64,000 nucleotides of DNA from an uncultured Clostridia bacterium (GTDB lineage: Bacteria > Bacillota > Clostridia > Oscillospirales > Ruminococcaceae): the NCBI GenBank assembly GCA_947589215.1, contig CANQCL010000007.1:1-64000 (forward strand), in the 5' to 3' direction. The position numbers and the translations under genes are program-made. Shown piece after piece: positions 42,996-52,124 of this stretch (position 1 is the first letter of the stretch; every line of letters begins with the position of its first letter). The notes under the pieces are model-generated. The model saw only the letters and a list, made by a program, of their open reading frames with translations. It ran no database searches and was not told the origin of the DNA.

Positions 42996-43105
42996 TTTAT
43001 TTACTCCATAATAGAAATTAAAAGAGTGTACGCATTACTTAATTTATAAACATTTTATTTTACTTTAAGATTATACTATATTTACTTATTTTTTTCAAAT
43101 ACCCC

Positions 43106-43133
43106 TTGACAATTTAAAATAATATGTTATATT
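43106..43133 (+). promoter_or_regulatory. Promoter of the HPr-like gene
   Basis: TTGACA (43106-43111), 16-base spacer, TATATT (43128-43133). The leader has an AGAGAATT / AATTCTCT hairpin (43140-43166). Confidence 0.65.
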
Positions 43134-43217
43134 TTAGTTAGAGAATTAAAAAAGAAATAATTCTCTGAATTCCTAAGGGTTTTCAGCAACAAAACATTTA
43201 TTAGGGAGGAATTTATT

Positions 43218-43448
43218 ATGACAAAAGCAAAAGTTTTACTTCAATCAATTTCTGATGTTAAGGAGTTTGTAAGCGCAGTATCGTTGTGTGACTTTGATGT
43301 TGATTTAATTTCTGGAAGATACGCAGTTGACGCAAAGTCTATTATGGGTATTTTTAGTCTTGATTTGTCGAACGCTATTGAGCTTATCGCACACACAGAT
43401 GATTCACAGGCGCTGTTTGCACATATTTCAAAGTTTGTAGTTAAATAA
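43218..43448 (+). CDS. HPr-like protein lacking the active-site histidine
   Basis: 76 residues with the HPr fold pattern: SGRYAVDAKSIMGIFSLDLSNAIELIAH matches the Ser46 region of HPr (here Ser41). The region that should contain His15 reads SISDVKEFVSAV, with no histidine. It cannot act in PTS phosphotransfer; like Crh of Bacillus it may have only the serine-linked regulatory role, or another binding role. It stands alone with a strong promoter and AGGGAGG ribosome site. No HPr kinase lies nearby. Confidence 0.75.
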   Translation: MTKAKVLLQSISDVKEFVSAVSLCDFDVDLISGRYAVDAKSIMGIFSLDLSNAIELIAHTDDSQALFAHISKFVVK

Positions 43449-43735
43449 GCAAAACTAAATTTTAATACTTAGTAAAAGCAACGGTGACGTTGCATCCAGT
43501 GCTGCCTTTGGGTGGCTAGAAGCAAGACCGGCGAGCCGCCGGAGGCTCTGCCGCCTATAATAATTCTGATTTAATGTTAAACATTGATAAACGGCGGGCT
43601 AGTACCAAGATACAAGAAGCAAGAAATTTAGAAGCAAGATGCAAGACCGGCGATCCGCCGCAGCCACAGCCGCCTTTGGGAAATTATATTATGAAACATA
43701 ACTAAAAAACGGCATACCATAAATTGTTATGAAAA
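43449..43735 (+). repeat. Gene-free gap with two dispersed repeat copies
   Basis: No gene. Copy one (about 43486-43590): GTGCTGCCTTTGGGTGGC, then AGAAGCAAGACCGGCGAGCC and GCTCTGCCGCC, then AACGGCGGGCTAGTACC. Copy two (about 43591-43700): GATACAAGAAGCAAGA, AATTTAGAAGCAAGATGC, then CCGGCGATCCGCCGCAG and GCCGCCTTTGGG. The same words recur at 16.9, 17.2, 22.9, 24.5, 28.9 and 49.5 kb. Confidence 0.7.
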
Positions 43736-43740
43736 CATAA

Positions 43741-43780
43741 AAAGCATTCGGAATGATCCGGATGCTTTATGTTTTATATT
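43741..43780. terminator. Bidirectional terminator (HPr-like gene / ABC operon)
   Basis: AAAGCATTCGGA (43741-43752) pairs with TCCGGATGCTTT (43757-43768); T-rich on both sides. Confidence 0.75.
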
Positions 43781-43792
43781 TTTAGTTTTTAT

Positions 43793-44590
43793 TTAATTAG
43801 AAAGCAGGGTTTTATCGTTTGCAAACTCAGAGCCGCTTACTTCTTCAAATTTGTGGAGAAGAGTTTCAACAGTCAACCGTTTCTTTTCTTCACCCGAAAT
43901 ATCTAAAATCACTCTGCCTTCGTGCATCATAATAAGACGATTTCCATAGGTGATAGCATCATTCATATTGTGGGTGACCATCATAGCTGTTAGGTTTTCG
44001 CTTTTAATAATTCTGTCGCTGATTTCTAAAACCTTTGCAGAGGTCTTAGGATCAAGCGCAGCAGTGTGTTCGTCTAAAAGTAATAGCTTTGGATTTTGAA
44101 GTGTAGCCATTAAAAGTGTAACAGCTTGTCTCTGCCCGCCCGAAAGTAATCCAACCTTTGATGTCAGACGATTTTCCAAGCCCAGATCCAGAACCTTCAG
44201 CATTTCTTTGTATTTTTCTTTTTCTTTGCTTGTCAAGCCGAATTTTAAGGTTCTTCTCTTTCCGCGACGTGCCGCTAAAGCAAGATTTTCAGCAATTTCC
44301 ATTGTTGCAGCAGTACCTGTCATAGGATCCTGAAACACACGACCAAAGTATTTAGCACGTTTATGCTCAGGCATATTTGTGATATTTATGCCGTCAATAA
44401 AAATATAACCGCTGTCAACCGAGTAAGCGCCGGTAATCAAGTTCAATAATGTTGATTTGCCTGCGCCGTTTCCGCCGATAACTGTTACAAAATCTCCGTC
44501 GGCTAATGTTAGATCAACTCCGTTAAGAGCCTTTTTTTCGTTTATAGTTCCGGGATTAAAGGTTTTATAAATGTTTTTGATTTCAAGCAT
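43793..44590 (-). CDS. ABC transporter ATP-binding protein (TrpXYZ-type importer)
   Basis: 265 residues from the ATG at 44588-44590, which overlaps the permease stop (ATGCTTGA), so the two are translationally coupled. Walker A GGNGAGKST, signature LLSGGQRQAVTLL, Walker B LLLLDEHTAALDP and the switch His (VTHNM) are present. It powers the permease encoded at 44583 with the binding protein at 45600. This family (ABC_sub_bind / BMP-like plus LivH-like permease) is linked to tryptophan or other aromatic substrates in Firmicutes. The substrate here is inferred from the family only. Confidence 0.85.
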   Translation of the reverse strand: MLEIKNIYKTFNPGTINEKKALNGVDLTLADGDFVTVIGGNGAGKSTLLNLITGAYSVDSGYIFIDGINITNMPEHKRAKYFGRVFQDPMTGTAATMEIAENLALAARRGKRRTLKFGLTSKEKEKYKEMLKVLDLGLENRLTSKVGLLSGGQRQAVTLLMATLQNPKLLLLDEHTAALDPKTSAKVLEISDRIIKSENLTAMMVTHNMNDAITYGNRLIMMHEGRVILDISGEEKKRLTVETLLHKFEEVSGSEFANDKTLLSN

Positions 44591-45509
44591 TAGGCACACC
44601 TCCATTGTTTTTTGCAGTTTTTTTGAATTTTCCTGCGTACTTGTTTTTCCAATAAGGTAAGCCGAGAAATACTGCAACAACTGCTGCTGAGAACATTTTG
44701 AGATTGTTAGCATTTAGACCTAGCTTTAGAACTATGGCAATAACAATATAATAAATCACACCGCCGACTACACACGCAAGCAGCTTTAAAGCAAAGTTCT
44801 TGAATATTTTGCTTAACAAAACTTCACCTATAATAACGGCAGCCAGTCCGATAACAATAGCACCTCTGCCCATGTTGATATCAGCATTTCCGCTGAACTG
44901 TGCCAATAAACCGCCCGACATTGCAACGATACCGTTTGAAATAATCAAGCCTAGTATTTTACGTGAATCGGTGTTGATTCCGTTAGCACGAGCCATAGCT
45001 AGATTTGCACCAGTAGCACGAATAGAATGTCCAAGCTCAGTTCCGAAGAAATAGTAGAGCAAAGCAATAACAACAACAATTATGATAGCGATTACAATAA
45101 TAGTTTCTGTAATTGTATTTATGTTAGATGAAACAATCAAATCATATTTTCTGCGGCTGATAGGTGTGTTAGCCTTACCGCCCATAATAAGAAGATTGAC
45201 AGAATATAAAGCAAGCTGAGTTAAAATACCGGCTAAAATTGCAGGTATACCAAACTTTGTATGAAGTATACCAGTTACAAGACCTGCAAGACAGCCAGCA
45301 ATAAAAGCTGCAAGCATTGATATGTAAATGTTAACTCCGTTTACGGTCAAAACAACAAGAACAGCACCGCCGGTAGCTAACGAGCCGTCAACTGTAAGGT
45401 CGGCAAGATCTAAAACTCTATAAGTGATGTATACGCCGATTGCCATAATGCCCCAAATCATTCCCTGAGCAATAGGGGAAGGTAAGGACTGTAAAAATTC
45501 TATAAACAT
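44583..45509 (-). CDS. ABC transporter permease (TrpY-type)
   Basis: About 308 residues with eight or so membrane helices: GMIWGIMAIGVYITYRVLDLADLTVDGS is the N-terminal signature of the putative tryptophan/tyrosine permease group, and RATGANLAMARANGINT is the conserved cytoplasmic loop contacting the ATPase. The start at 45507-45509 (ATG) is 11 bases from AAGGAG; a TTG at 45518 is possible. It is the middle gene of the leftward operon. Confidence 0.85.
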   Translation of the reverse strand: MFIEFLQSLPSPIAQGMIWGIMAIGVYITYRVLDLADLTVDGSLATGGAVLVVLTVNGVNIYISMLAAFIAGCLAGLVTGILHTKFGIPAILAGILTQLALYSVNLLIMGGKANTPISRRKYDLIVSSNINTITETIIVIAIIIVVVIALLYYFFGTELGHSIRATGANLAMARANGINTDSRKILGLIISNGIVAMSGGLLAQFSGNADINMGRGAIVIGLAAVIIGEVLLSKIFKNFALKLLACVVGGVIYYIVIAIVLKLGLNANNLKMFSAAVVAVFLGLPYWKNKYAGKFKKTAKNNGGVPNA

Positions 45510-45599
45510 TAACAACAAAACTCCTTAAAAATATAATAAGATATAATAAAGCGATAAGAAACCTTACCGCTTTATTTATTATCTGCTAATTGTATATGG

Positions 45600-46571
45600 T
45601 TATTGGTCCATAACTATTTGCTCATAATCATCTGGTATTGTTAGTTTTAGAGCTTCTGCACGCTTAGCAACATACTTTTTAGTTAGGTCGGTGGAGTATT
45701 CGATAGGCATTTCTTCCGGCTTTTCACCGTCGTTGAGAATTTTGTATGCCATTTCGCCAGCACGGTGTCCTATATCATAATAGCTGATTGAAAGTGTTGC
45801 AACACCGCATCCTTTGCATATTCCTTCTTCTGCTGCGATTACAGGGATATTAGCAGGTTCAGTAATATTATTTATAGCCTCAGTGTTAGAAGCGGCAGTG
45901 TTATCGGTAGGAATATAAAGAACATCAGATGCATCAACTGCTGCTTGAGTTATTGATGAAACATCATTTGTATCAACAAATGTATAAGCTTTACACGTAT
46001 AGCCGAGACCCTCTAACTCAGATTTCATAATATCAGCCTGATACTTTGAGTTAGGTTCATTAGAGCAGTATAGTATACCGACATTCTTCTTGTCAGGACA
46101 AAGCTCTTTTATCATTGCAGCTTGGTCTTTCAAAGGTGCAAGGTCAGCAGTACCTGTTGCATTTATTCCTGTTGTACCTGTCCAGTTGTCAATTTCAAGT
46201 GCAGTTGCATAATCGGTGATAGATGTTCCGACTATAGGAATATCTTCAGTAGCAGATACAGCAGCTATAAGTGAGTCTGTAGCATTAGCCATAATTAAAT
46301 CCACATTGGAAGAGACGAACTGTGAAATAATTGTAGTACAGTTTGTTTTTTCACCCGATGCATTTTGTTCGTCAAACTTGACCTTGTCACCCAACTTTTC
46401 GGTCAAGGCATCCTTGAAGCCTTTTGTTGCGGCATCAAGAGCTTCGTGTTGAACCAACTGGCAAATACCGATAGTGTATGTGTCAGCAGATTTTTTGCTG
46501 CTGCACGATGTCATTGCGCCTACCATAGTTATAGCCATAGCAACAGCGGCTATCTTTTTAAACGTCTTCAT
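45600..46571 (-). CDS. ABC transporter substrate-binding lipoprotein (TrpX-type)
   Basis: 323 residues from the ATG at 46569-46571 (TGGAGGA site). A signal peptide ends in a lipobox (VGAMTSC), then the two-lobed periplasmic-binding fold: YTIGICQLVQHEALDAATKGFKDAL, SSNVDLIMANATDSLIAA, DIPIVGTSITDYATAL, KKNVGILYCSNEPNS and IPVIAAEEGICKGC. This is the ABC_sub_bind family. It is first in the operon, ahead of permease and ATPase, and is anchored outside the membrane. The usual candidates for the ligand are tryptophan or tyrosine. Confidence 0.85.
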   Translation of the reverse strand: MKTFKKIAAVAMAITMVGAMTSCSSKKSADTYTIGICQLVQHEALDAATKGFKDALTEKLGDKVKFDEQNASGEKTNCTTIISQFVSSNVDLIMANATDSLIAAVSATEDIPIVGTSITDYATALEIDNWTGTTGINATGTADLAPLKDQAAMIKELCPDKKNVGILYCSNEPNSKYQADIMKSELEGLGYTCKAYTFVDTNDVSSITQAAVDASDVLYIPTDNTAASNTEAINNITEPANIPVIAAEEGICKGCGVATLSISYYDIGHRAGEMAYKILNDGEKPEEMPIEYSTDLTKKYVAKRAEALKLTIPDDYEQIVMDQ

Positions 46572-46616
46572 AATTAATCCTCCATTATATTTACGACACA
46601 AGTTCGTGAATTTCTG

Positions 46617-46686
46617 ATAAAGGTAACAAGAATTACGTTATCTTTATCATAATTTATATTATATTACCAAATTTAGGCCTTGTCAA
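46617..46686 (-). promoter_or_regulatory. Promoter and leader hairpin of the ABC operon
   Basis: On the minus strand: TTGACA (46686-46681), 18-base spacer, TATAAT (46662-46657). The leader then has GATAAAGATAAC / GTTACCTTTATC (46649-46617), a strong hairpin without a T run; it is not a T-box. The sequence 46690-46860 is AT-rich with nothing recognisable. Confidence 0.55.
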
Positions 46687-46863
46687 TTGACATATTTAAC
46701 GAAATTAATACGCCACTTTTTTTATAAAAAGTAGAAATATGTATTTTATGAGCTATTGAATAATATTTATAATGTATTACTTTCAAAAACAAAATTCAGA
46801 AATTTATATGCTTTTAAAAAAAATTTTAAGATATATATAAACAAAAATTCTGTTATATAATTG

Positions 46864-46900
46864 CAAAAGCGTTCGGAATTTTTCCGAACGCTTTTGTTGT
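46864..46900 (-). terminator. Terminator of the alpha-xylosidase gene
   Basis: CAAAAGCGTTCGGAA (46864-46878) pairs with TTCCGAACGCTTTTG (46882-46896); read leftward it ends in CTTTTGC. Confidence 0.7.
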
Positions 46901-46936
46901 GTAAGACATTTATTCTAGTAAAATAATTAAGTAGCT

Positions 46937-49282
46937 TTACAGTTCAATAATAACCTTTCCGCCAAAGTTTGGAGTAATGTCAATTGACTTATCTGTACCG
47001 GCAACGGTAATTGTAAATGTGGAATCTGTATCTGTGTATTCACACTCGATTTTATTTTCGTTTCTCTTAGCTGTTAACTCAAATACCTTGTTTGCTTCCT
47101 TGTCATAAACAGGGCAAACAGCTGATTTACCGTCTTCAAGGTTGTAAATTGTAAAGTTTGTGCCGTCAACATAATCATATTCAAAGTCACGCTCAAAGCT
47201 GCCGAACGGAATAATTGAATTAGGTTTAGCAAGCGCAGGAATTTCAAAATAGCTGCACTTGTGTTTGTACCATTTACCGCCCTCAAGCGTCTTGCCTGTT
47301 ATTATGTCAGTCCATTTTCCCTCTGGAACATAGTATTCAGCTATACCTTCATCATTAAGTATAGGAGCAACTAGAATATTGTCACCGAACATATATTGTC
47401 TGTCAAGAGTCAGGCAGGTTGGGTCGTCTGCATAGTCGATGACCATAGCTCTCATCATAGGAACTCCCACATTATGAGTTTTAATAGCTTGTGCAAAGAT
47501 GTACGGCATTAGCTTGCCCTTTAACTCCGTAAAGAATTTAAGAACATCGCATGATTCCTCGTCAAACAGCCAAGGTACTCTGTAGGTTTGGTTTCCGTGA
47601 AGTCTTGAGTGAGTTGAGAACAGTCCGAAAGCCGCCCATCTCTTGTAAATGTCGGGAGTAGCAGTAGCCTCAAAGCCGGACATATCGTGGCTGAAGAAAC
47701 CAAATCCTGAAAGTGAAAGTGAAAGACCGCCTCTGATAGTTTCTGCCATTGAAGAGTATTCAGCAGAGCAGTCTCCGCCCCAGTGAACAGGGAACTGCTG
47801 TCCTCCTGCCGTTGCAGAACGTGCAAACAGACAAGCCTTGTTCTCGCCGTAATATTCTTTAAGTACATTGAACACTGTTTTGTTGTATAGATGTGTGTAG
47901 AAGTTGTGCATTTTTATTGGGTCAGAGCCGTCGAAATAAACAATATCCTTAGTAGGTATTCTCTCGCCAAAGTCTGTCTTGAAGCAGTCTACACCCATTT
48001 CACAGAGTGCTTTTAACTTTGATGCGTACCACTCGCAAGCCGCCGGGTTTGTGAAGTCAACAAGCGCCATACCAGGCTGCCATTCATCAGCCTGAAATAC
48101 GTCTCCGTTTTTCTTTTTAACGAAATATCCGTTTGCCATTCCTTCGTCAAACAGCTTTGAACGCTGTGCTATGTATGGGTTTATCCATACGCAGGTGTGA
48201 AGACCTTTCTCCTTGTGCAGACGCTCAAGCATAGCAGGCGGGTCAGGGAACTGAGACTTATCCCACTCAAAGTTGCACCATTCAAACTCTTTCATCCAGA
48301 AGCAGTCGAAGTGGAACACCTGAAGCGGAATATTTCTTTCAGCCATACCGTCGATAAATGAAGTTATTGTTTCTTCGTCATATGTTGTTGTGAAAGAGGT
48401 TGTCAGCCACAGACCAAATGTATATGCAGGAGGGAGTGCAGGTTTACCTGTGAGATTTGTATAGCCCTCTAAAACCTGAGTGAGATTCTTTCCGCCGAAA
48501 ATAAAGTATTCAAGCTCTTCGCCGGGAACAGTGAAGGAAACCTTTGATACCGTATCAGAAGCTACCTCGTATGAAACCTTATCTGAGCTGTTTACAAATA
48601 CTCCGTAGTTTCTTGAAGATGTGTAGAAAGGAATACTCTTATAGCTTTGGTCAGAACAGGTACCGCCGTCGGCGTTCCATATCTCAACATTCTGACCATT
48701 TTTTGTGAATGTAGTGAACTTCTCGCCGAAGCCGTAAATATATTCTCCGACTGAAAGCTGTAACTGTTCACGGAGATAAGTTGTGTGAGGATCCTGCGGA
48801 TAACTCCAGAATGTATCATCCTCTTGCTTAGCAAGTCTCGCATTGGCCTTGAACTGGCTTTCTTTTACTAATGTAGTTGCTCTCCATGCACCACCAGTCA
48901 ACAGCTTGTCGCCGTAGTAATACTGAACGCTCCAGTTATCCTTGCTGATAACTACCTTAGTTTTACCTGTGATAAGCTCAACGCTGTTTTCATTCTCGTT
49001 GATAACAGGCTTGTAGCCGTAATCCTCGTTAAGCTCAAAATGAGGTCCGTTATCAACCGTACCTTTATAGTGCGTGATGTGCACCTTGATACAGTTCTCC
49101 ATAGTTGAAGAATAAGTTATTTCAAGGTTCGGTCCGCCTAGTGTCATAGCTCTGTTGTAGATTTTTGAAGGCGTTGCTACAACCTTGATGGCATTTTCTG
49201 TTGTTTCGATAACATATGCCTCATTGACGTAATTGACTTCATAGCCTCGTTCTGTAAGCCAAAATCCATCTGAAAATTTCAT
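46937..49282 (-). CDS. GH31 alpha-xylosidase (YicI type)
   Basis: 781 residues, typical for YicI-like enzymes, with the N-terminal sequence MKFSDGFWLTERGYEVNY characteristic of that group. The GH31 nucleophile aspartate is in CFKTDFGERIP and the acid/base aspartate in HWGGDCSAEYSSM. It releases alpha-1,6-linked xylose from xyloglucan oligosaccharides, or acts on isoprimeverose, in the cytosol; there is no signal peptide. It is monocistronic, with AGGAGG before the ATG. The lack of a linked transporter or regulator leaves the exact substrate open. Confidence 0.88.
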   Translation of the reverse strand: MKFSDGFWLTERGYEVNYVNEAYVIETTENAIKVVATPSKIYNRAMTLGGPNLEITYSSTMENCIKVHITHYKGTVDNGPHFELNEDYGYKPVINENENSVELITGKTKVVISKDNWSVQYYYGDKLLTGGAWRATTLVKESQFKANARLAKQEDDTFWSYPQDPHTTYLREQLQLSVGEYIYGFGEKFTTFTKNGQNVEIWNADGGTCSDQSYKSIPFYTSSRNYGVFVNSSDKVSYEVASDTVSKVSFTVPGEELEYFIFGGKNLTQVLEGYTNLTGKPALPPAYTFGLWLTTSFTTTYDEETITSFIDGMAERNIPLQVFHFDCFWMKEFEWCNFEWDKSQFPDPPAMLERLHKEKGLHTCVWINPYIAQRSKLFDEGMANGYFVKKKNGDVFQADEWQPGMALVDFTNPAACEWYASKLKALCEMGVDCFKTDFGERIPTKDIVYFDGSDPIKMHNFYTHLYNKTVFNVLKEYYGENKACLFARSATAGGQQFPVHWGGDCSAEYSSMAETIRGGLSLSLSGFGFFSHDMSGFEATATPDIYKRWAAFGLFSTHSRLHGNQTYRVPWLFDEESCDVLKFFTELKGKLMPYIFAQAIKTHNVGVPMMRAMVIDYADDPTCLTLDRQYMFGDNILVAPILNDEGIAEYYVPEGKWTDIITGKTLEGGKWYKHKCSYFEIPALAKPNSIIPFGSFERDFEYDYVDGTNFTIYNLEDGKSAVCPVYDKEANKVFELTAKRNENKIECEYTDTDSTFTITVAGTDKSIDITPNFGGKVIIEL

Positions 49283-49439
49283 ATCTTTTTCCTCCTGTTA
49301 AAATAATTTTTAATTAAGAAAATACTATTAAAAACATACAGTATTTTCAGAATTTCTTTTTTATGACTTTTTATTATTTTGTCATTGATTACATTGTAGC
49401 ACATAATTTGTATAAATAATAGTCCTTTTTTAACTTATT

Positions 49440-49525
49440 TTTGTCAATTGTTGCTCTGGAGGATCTGTCGTCTTTGGGTAGTTTGATAAATGTTATAACT
49501 TGTTAAATGGCGGGCATTAAAAGAC
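49440..49525 (+). repeat. Copy of the dispersed repeat upstream of ispF
   Basis: CTTTGGGTAGTTTGATAAATG then AACTTGTTAAATGGCGGGC resembles the 91/92-bp unit at 24.5 kb (CTTTGGTAAGTTTGAACAAGG ... AACGGCAGG). The gap 49283-49439 is AT-rich; I see no clear xylosidase promoter. Confidence 0.45.
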
Positions 49526-49531
49526 TTTTTG

Positions 49532-49559
49532 TTGCAATTAGTATGAATCATGGTATAAT
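49532..49559 (+). promoter_or_regulatory. ispF promoter
   Basis: TTGCAA (49532-49537), 16-base spacer, TATAAT (49554-49559). Confidence 0.5.
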
Positions 49560-49599
49560 AATTATAAGGGTATTGATTATTAAATAAAGGGTGATTTTT

Positions 49600-50067
49600 A
49601 TGCGAATAGGTCATGGATATGATGTGCATAAACTTGCAGAGGGCAGAAGGCTAATTTTAGGAGGAGTTGAAATTCCATTTGAAAAAGGTCTGCTCGGACA
49701 CAGCGACGCAGATGTTTTAATTCACGCTGTTATGGATTCATTAATTGGAGCGTGCGCTCTTGGAGATATAGGAAAGCTTTTTCCTGATGATGATGAAAAA
49801 TTCAAGGGTGCGGACAGCATAAAGCTTATGAAAGAGGTTTATAAAATAATAAAAAACAGAGGATATGCTGTTGTGAATATTGACTCAACTATTTGCTGTC
49901 AGGCACCGAAGCTAGCGCCTTATATAAATGGGATGAGAGAAAATATTGCCAATGCGTTGAAATGTGATATTGACTGCATTTCCGTAAAGGCAACTACCGA
50001 GGAGGGTCTTGGGTTTACAGGGGCAGGAGAGGGAGTTTCTGCTACTGCGGTCTGTATAATAGAATAA
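49600..50067 (+). CDS. ispF: 2-C-methyl-D-erythritol 2,4-cyclodiphosphate synthase
   Basis: 155 residues from the ATG at 49600 (AAAGGG upstream). It shows the metal-binding [33 protein letters not shown] and the C-terminal [17 protein letters not shown]. IspF closes the cyclic diphosphate in the MEP isoprenoid pathway as a homotrimer in the cytosol. The gene stands alone; ispD is not in the window. Confidence 0.95.
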   Translation: MRIGHGYDVHKLAEGRRLILGGVEIPFEKGLLGHSDADVLIHAVMDSLIGACALGDIGKLFPDDDEKFKGADSIKLMKEVYKIIKNRGYAVVNIDSTICCQAPKLAPYINGMRENIANALKCDIDCISVKATTEEGLGFTGAGEGVSATAVCIIE

Positions 50068-50076
50068 ATTATGTAA

Positions 50077-50115
50077 AAACAAGGCGGTAAGATAATTCTT
50101 ACCGCCTTGTTTAGA
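50077..50115. terminator. Bidirectional terminator after ispF
   Basis: AAACAAGGCGGTAAG (50077-50091) pairs with CTTACCGCCTTGTTT (50098-50112). Confidence 0.8.
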
Positions 50116-50133
50116 TGTAAACTGTTTTTCTTT

Positions 50134-50316
50134 CTAATCTTTTTTGTTCTTATTGTTTGATAAAACGGAAACAAGTACAGTTAAATTGGATACGAGAAGT
50201 GCAGAAAAAGCTAAATATTCATTGTCTTCGCTGAAAAATTGATAAATAAGCCCAGCGAGACTGACCAAAACTGCTAAAAGAGAAAGACAAACAGGCACAG
50301 TAAATATTTTTTTCAA
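50134..50316 (-). CDS. Small two-helix membrane protein
   Basis: 60 residues with two hydrophobic helices (about 6-27 and 36-52) and a Lys/Asn tail. The start is a TTG with GGAGGTG 6 bases upstream. It lies 33 bases after dapB in the same direction and may be co-transcribed, though nothing links it to lysine synthesis. No family is recognised. Confidence 0.6.
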   Translation of the reverse strand: MKKIFTVPVCLSLLAVLVSLAGLIYQFFSEDNEYLAFSALLVSNLTVLVSVLSNNKNKKD

Positions 50317-50349
50317 TGTTTACACCTCCGTTCTTTTGTTTATTAAGTC

Positions 50350-51108
50350 TTATCCGTTAGAAATCATTTTACTCATATCATAAAGTCCTGCTGACTTATT
50401 GCTTATAAATATTGCCGCATTCACAGCGCCAACTGCAAAAACTTCTTTTGAGTGTGCTTCATGTTTAAGGGTTATAACCTCATCACGACCTGCAAAAATT
50501 ATTTCATGCTCGCCTACAATCGTTCCGCCCCTTATCGCGTGCATACCGATTTCAGTTTTAGAACGTTTTTTTCTAACCGAATGTCGGTCGTAAGTCAAAG
50601 AGTAGCTGTTGCCCAGTTCCTCGTTTATTACGTCAGCCAACATAAGCGCCGTTCCCGATGGAGCGTCGATTTTTTGGTTGTGATGCTTTTCTACAATTTC
50701 GATGTCAAATTGTCCGCCTAAAATCTGAGTAGCTTTTTTAGCAAGCTGTGCTAAAAGATTTATTCCAAGAGACATATTGAATGTAAAAAACACAGGTATC
50801 TGCGAGGACGCTTTTTTTATTTTTGATATTTGCTCGTCTGTGTAGCCTGTTGTTGCAATAACAAGAGGAGTGCCGTTTGTCTGGCAGTAGTCCAAAAGCT
50901 CGTCTAAAACGCTGGGGTGAGAAAAATCAATAATAACATCTGGCTTTTCTTTCAAATCAGACACCTTAGACACAATAGGGAAGTTTGAATATGTATCTGT
51001 AATTTTGTCAATTCCTGCGACAATTTTGCAGTTATCTCTTGAAGATACAACATCGCAGATCACCTTACCCATTTTTCCGTTCGCACCGCATACAGCAATA
51101 TCAGTCAT
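50350..51108 (-). CDS. dapB: 4-hydroxy-tetrahydrodipicolinate reductase
   Basis: 252 residues from the ATG at 51106-51108. The NAD(P) loop (IAVCGANGKMGKVI), the catalytic EKHHNQKIDAPSGTALMLAD and the C-terminal GEHEIIFAG are present. It reduces the DapA product to tetrahydrodipicolinate, the substrate of DapL. It is the third gene of the lysine-riboswitch operon asd-dapA-dapB. Confidence 0.95.
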   Translation of the reverse strand: MTDIAVCGANGKMGKVICDVVSSRDNCKIVAGIDKITDTYSNFPIVSKVSDLKEKPDVIIDFSHPSVLDELLDYCQTNGTPLVIATTGYTDEQISKIKKASSQIPVFFTFNMSLGINLLAQLAKKATQILGGQFDIEIVEKHHNQKIDAPSGTALMLADVINEELGNSYSLTYDRHSVRKKRSKTEIGMHAIRGGTIVGEHEIIFAGRDEVITLKHEAHSKEVFAVGAVNAAIFISNKSAGLYDMSKMISNG

Positions 51109-51179
51109 AAATATTATTCCTTTCAAAGAGGGCAGACTGAATGCAGCCCTTTGTAAATTTAAACGATCTTATTTTATAC

Positions 51180-52070
51180 TTATTTTATAAGTCCTATTTT
51201 TTGCATTTGAGCCTTCAGATTATCAATTTTAGCCTGAGGCATTTTGCAAAGAGGAAGTCTGCATTCTCCGACTTCAAAGCCCATAATGTTAAGCGCTTCT
51301 TTTACCGGAATTGGATTTACGTCCATAAACAATCCGTTTGTAAATTCCAAAAGCTTGAGAGCAAGATGGGAAGCCTCTTCGTACTTATTTTCAAAGCAAA
51401 ACTCGCAGATATCGTGAGTTTCTTTAGGCATACAGTTTGATAATACAGAAATTACGCCTTTTCCTCCAAGCGAGAGAATAGGTATAATCTGATCGTCGTT
51501 TCCGCTGTACACGTCCAAATCGTCTCCGCAAGCTGCACGAATTTGAGCAACTCTTGAAATATCTCCGCTGGCTTCTTTGATAGCAGCTATGTTTTTATGC
51601 TTTGAAAGCTCAACACAGGTTGAAACAGCTATGTTTGTTCCTGTTCTCGACGGAACATTATATGCAATGATTGGAATATTCACAGCGTCGGCAATAGCAT
51701 AGTAATGCTTTATCAATCCCTCTTGGGAACATTTATTGTAATAAGGAGTAACAACAAGCAGAGCGTCAGCGCCTTGCTCTTCAGCGTGTTTTGAAAGAGC
51801 AACCGCATATTTTGTGTCGTTGGAGCCGGTTCCTGCAATAACAGGAATTCTTCCGTCTGCTTTTTTTATTGCATAAGTTATACAATCCTGATGCTCTTTG
51901 TCCGTCATAGTAGCGCTTTCACCTGTAGTTCCGCAGATAATAATAGCGTCAGTGTGATTTGAAATATTAAATTCGATAAGCTCGCCAAGCTTATCAAAAT
52001 TAATAGAACCGTCCTCGTTCATAGGTGTAACAATGGCAACACCTGCGCCCTTGAAAATTGTTTTTTTCAT
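51180..52070 (-). CDS. dapA: 4-hydroxy-tetrahydrodipicolinate synthase
   Basis: 296 residues, a class I aldolase barrel: GTTGESATMTDKEH, AYNVPSRTGTN with the proton-shuttle Tyr, and the Schiff-base lysine in AAIKEASGD. It condenses pyruvate with aspartate semialdehyde, the first committed step to lysine and diaminopimelate. AAGGAG precedes the ATG. It is the second gene of the operon, 54 bases after asd. Confidence 0.95.
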   Translation of the reverse strand: MKKTIFKGAGVAIVTPMNEDGSINFDKLGELIEFNISNHTDAIIICGTTGESATMTDKEHQDCITYAIKKADGRIPVIAGTGSNDTKYAVALSKHAEEQGADALLVVTPYYNKCSQEGLIKHYYAIADAVNIPIIAYNVPSRTGTNIAVSTCVELSKHKNIAAIKEASGDISRVAQIRAACGDDLDVYSGNDDQIIPILSLGGKGVISVLSNCMPKETHDICEFCFENKYEEASHLALKLLEFTNGLFMDVNPIPVKEALNIMGFEVGECRLPLCKMPQAKIDNLKAQMQKIGLIK

Positions 52071-52124
52071 AGCTTGATTACTCCTTTCATGAGTAAAAAT
52101 AATAAATATTTATATTCATCTATA

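Noticed and set aside
46602..46690. T-box leader for the tryptophan-type transporter
   Set aside because: The 5' region holds only a simple hairpin; no AGGGTGG-type T-box sequence or terminator is present.
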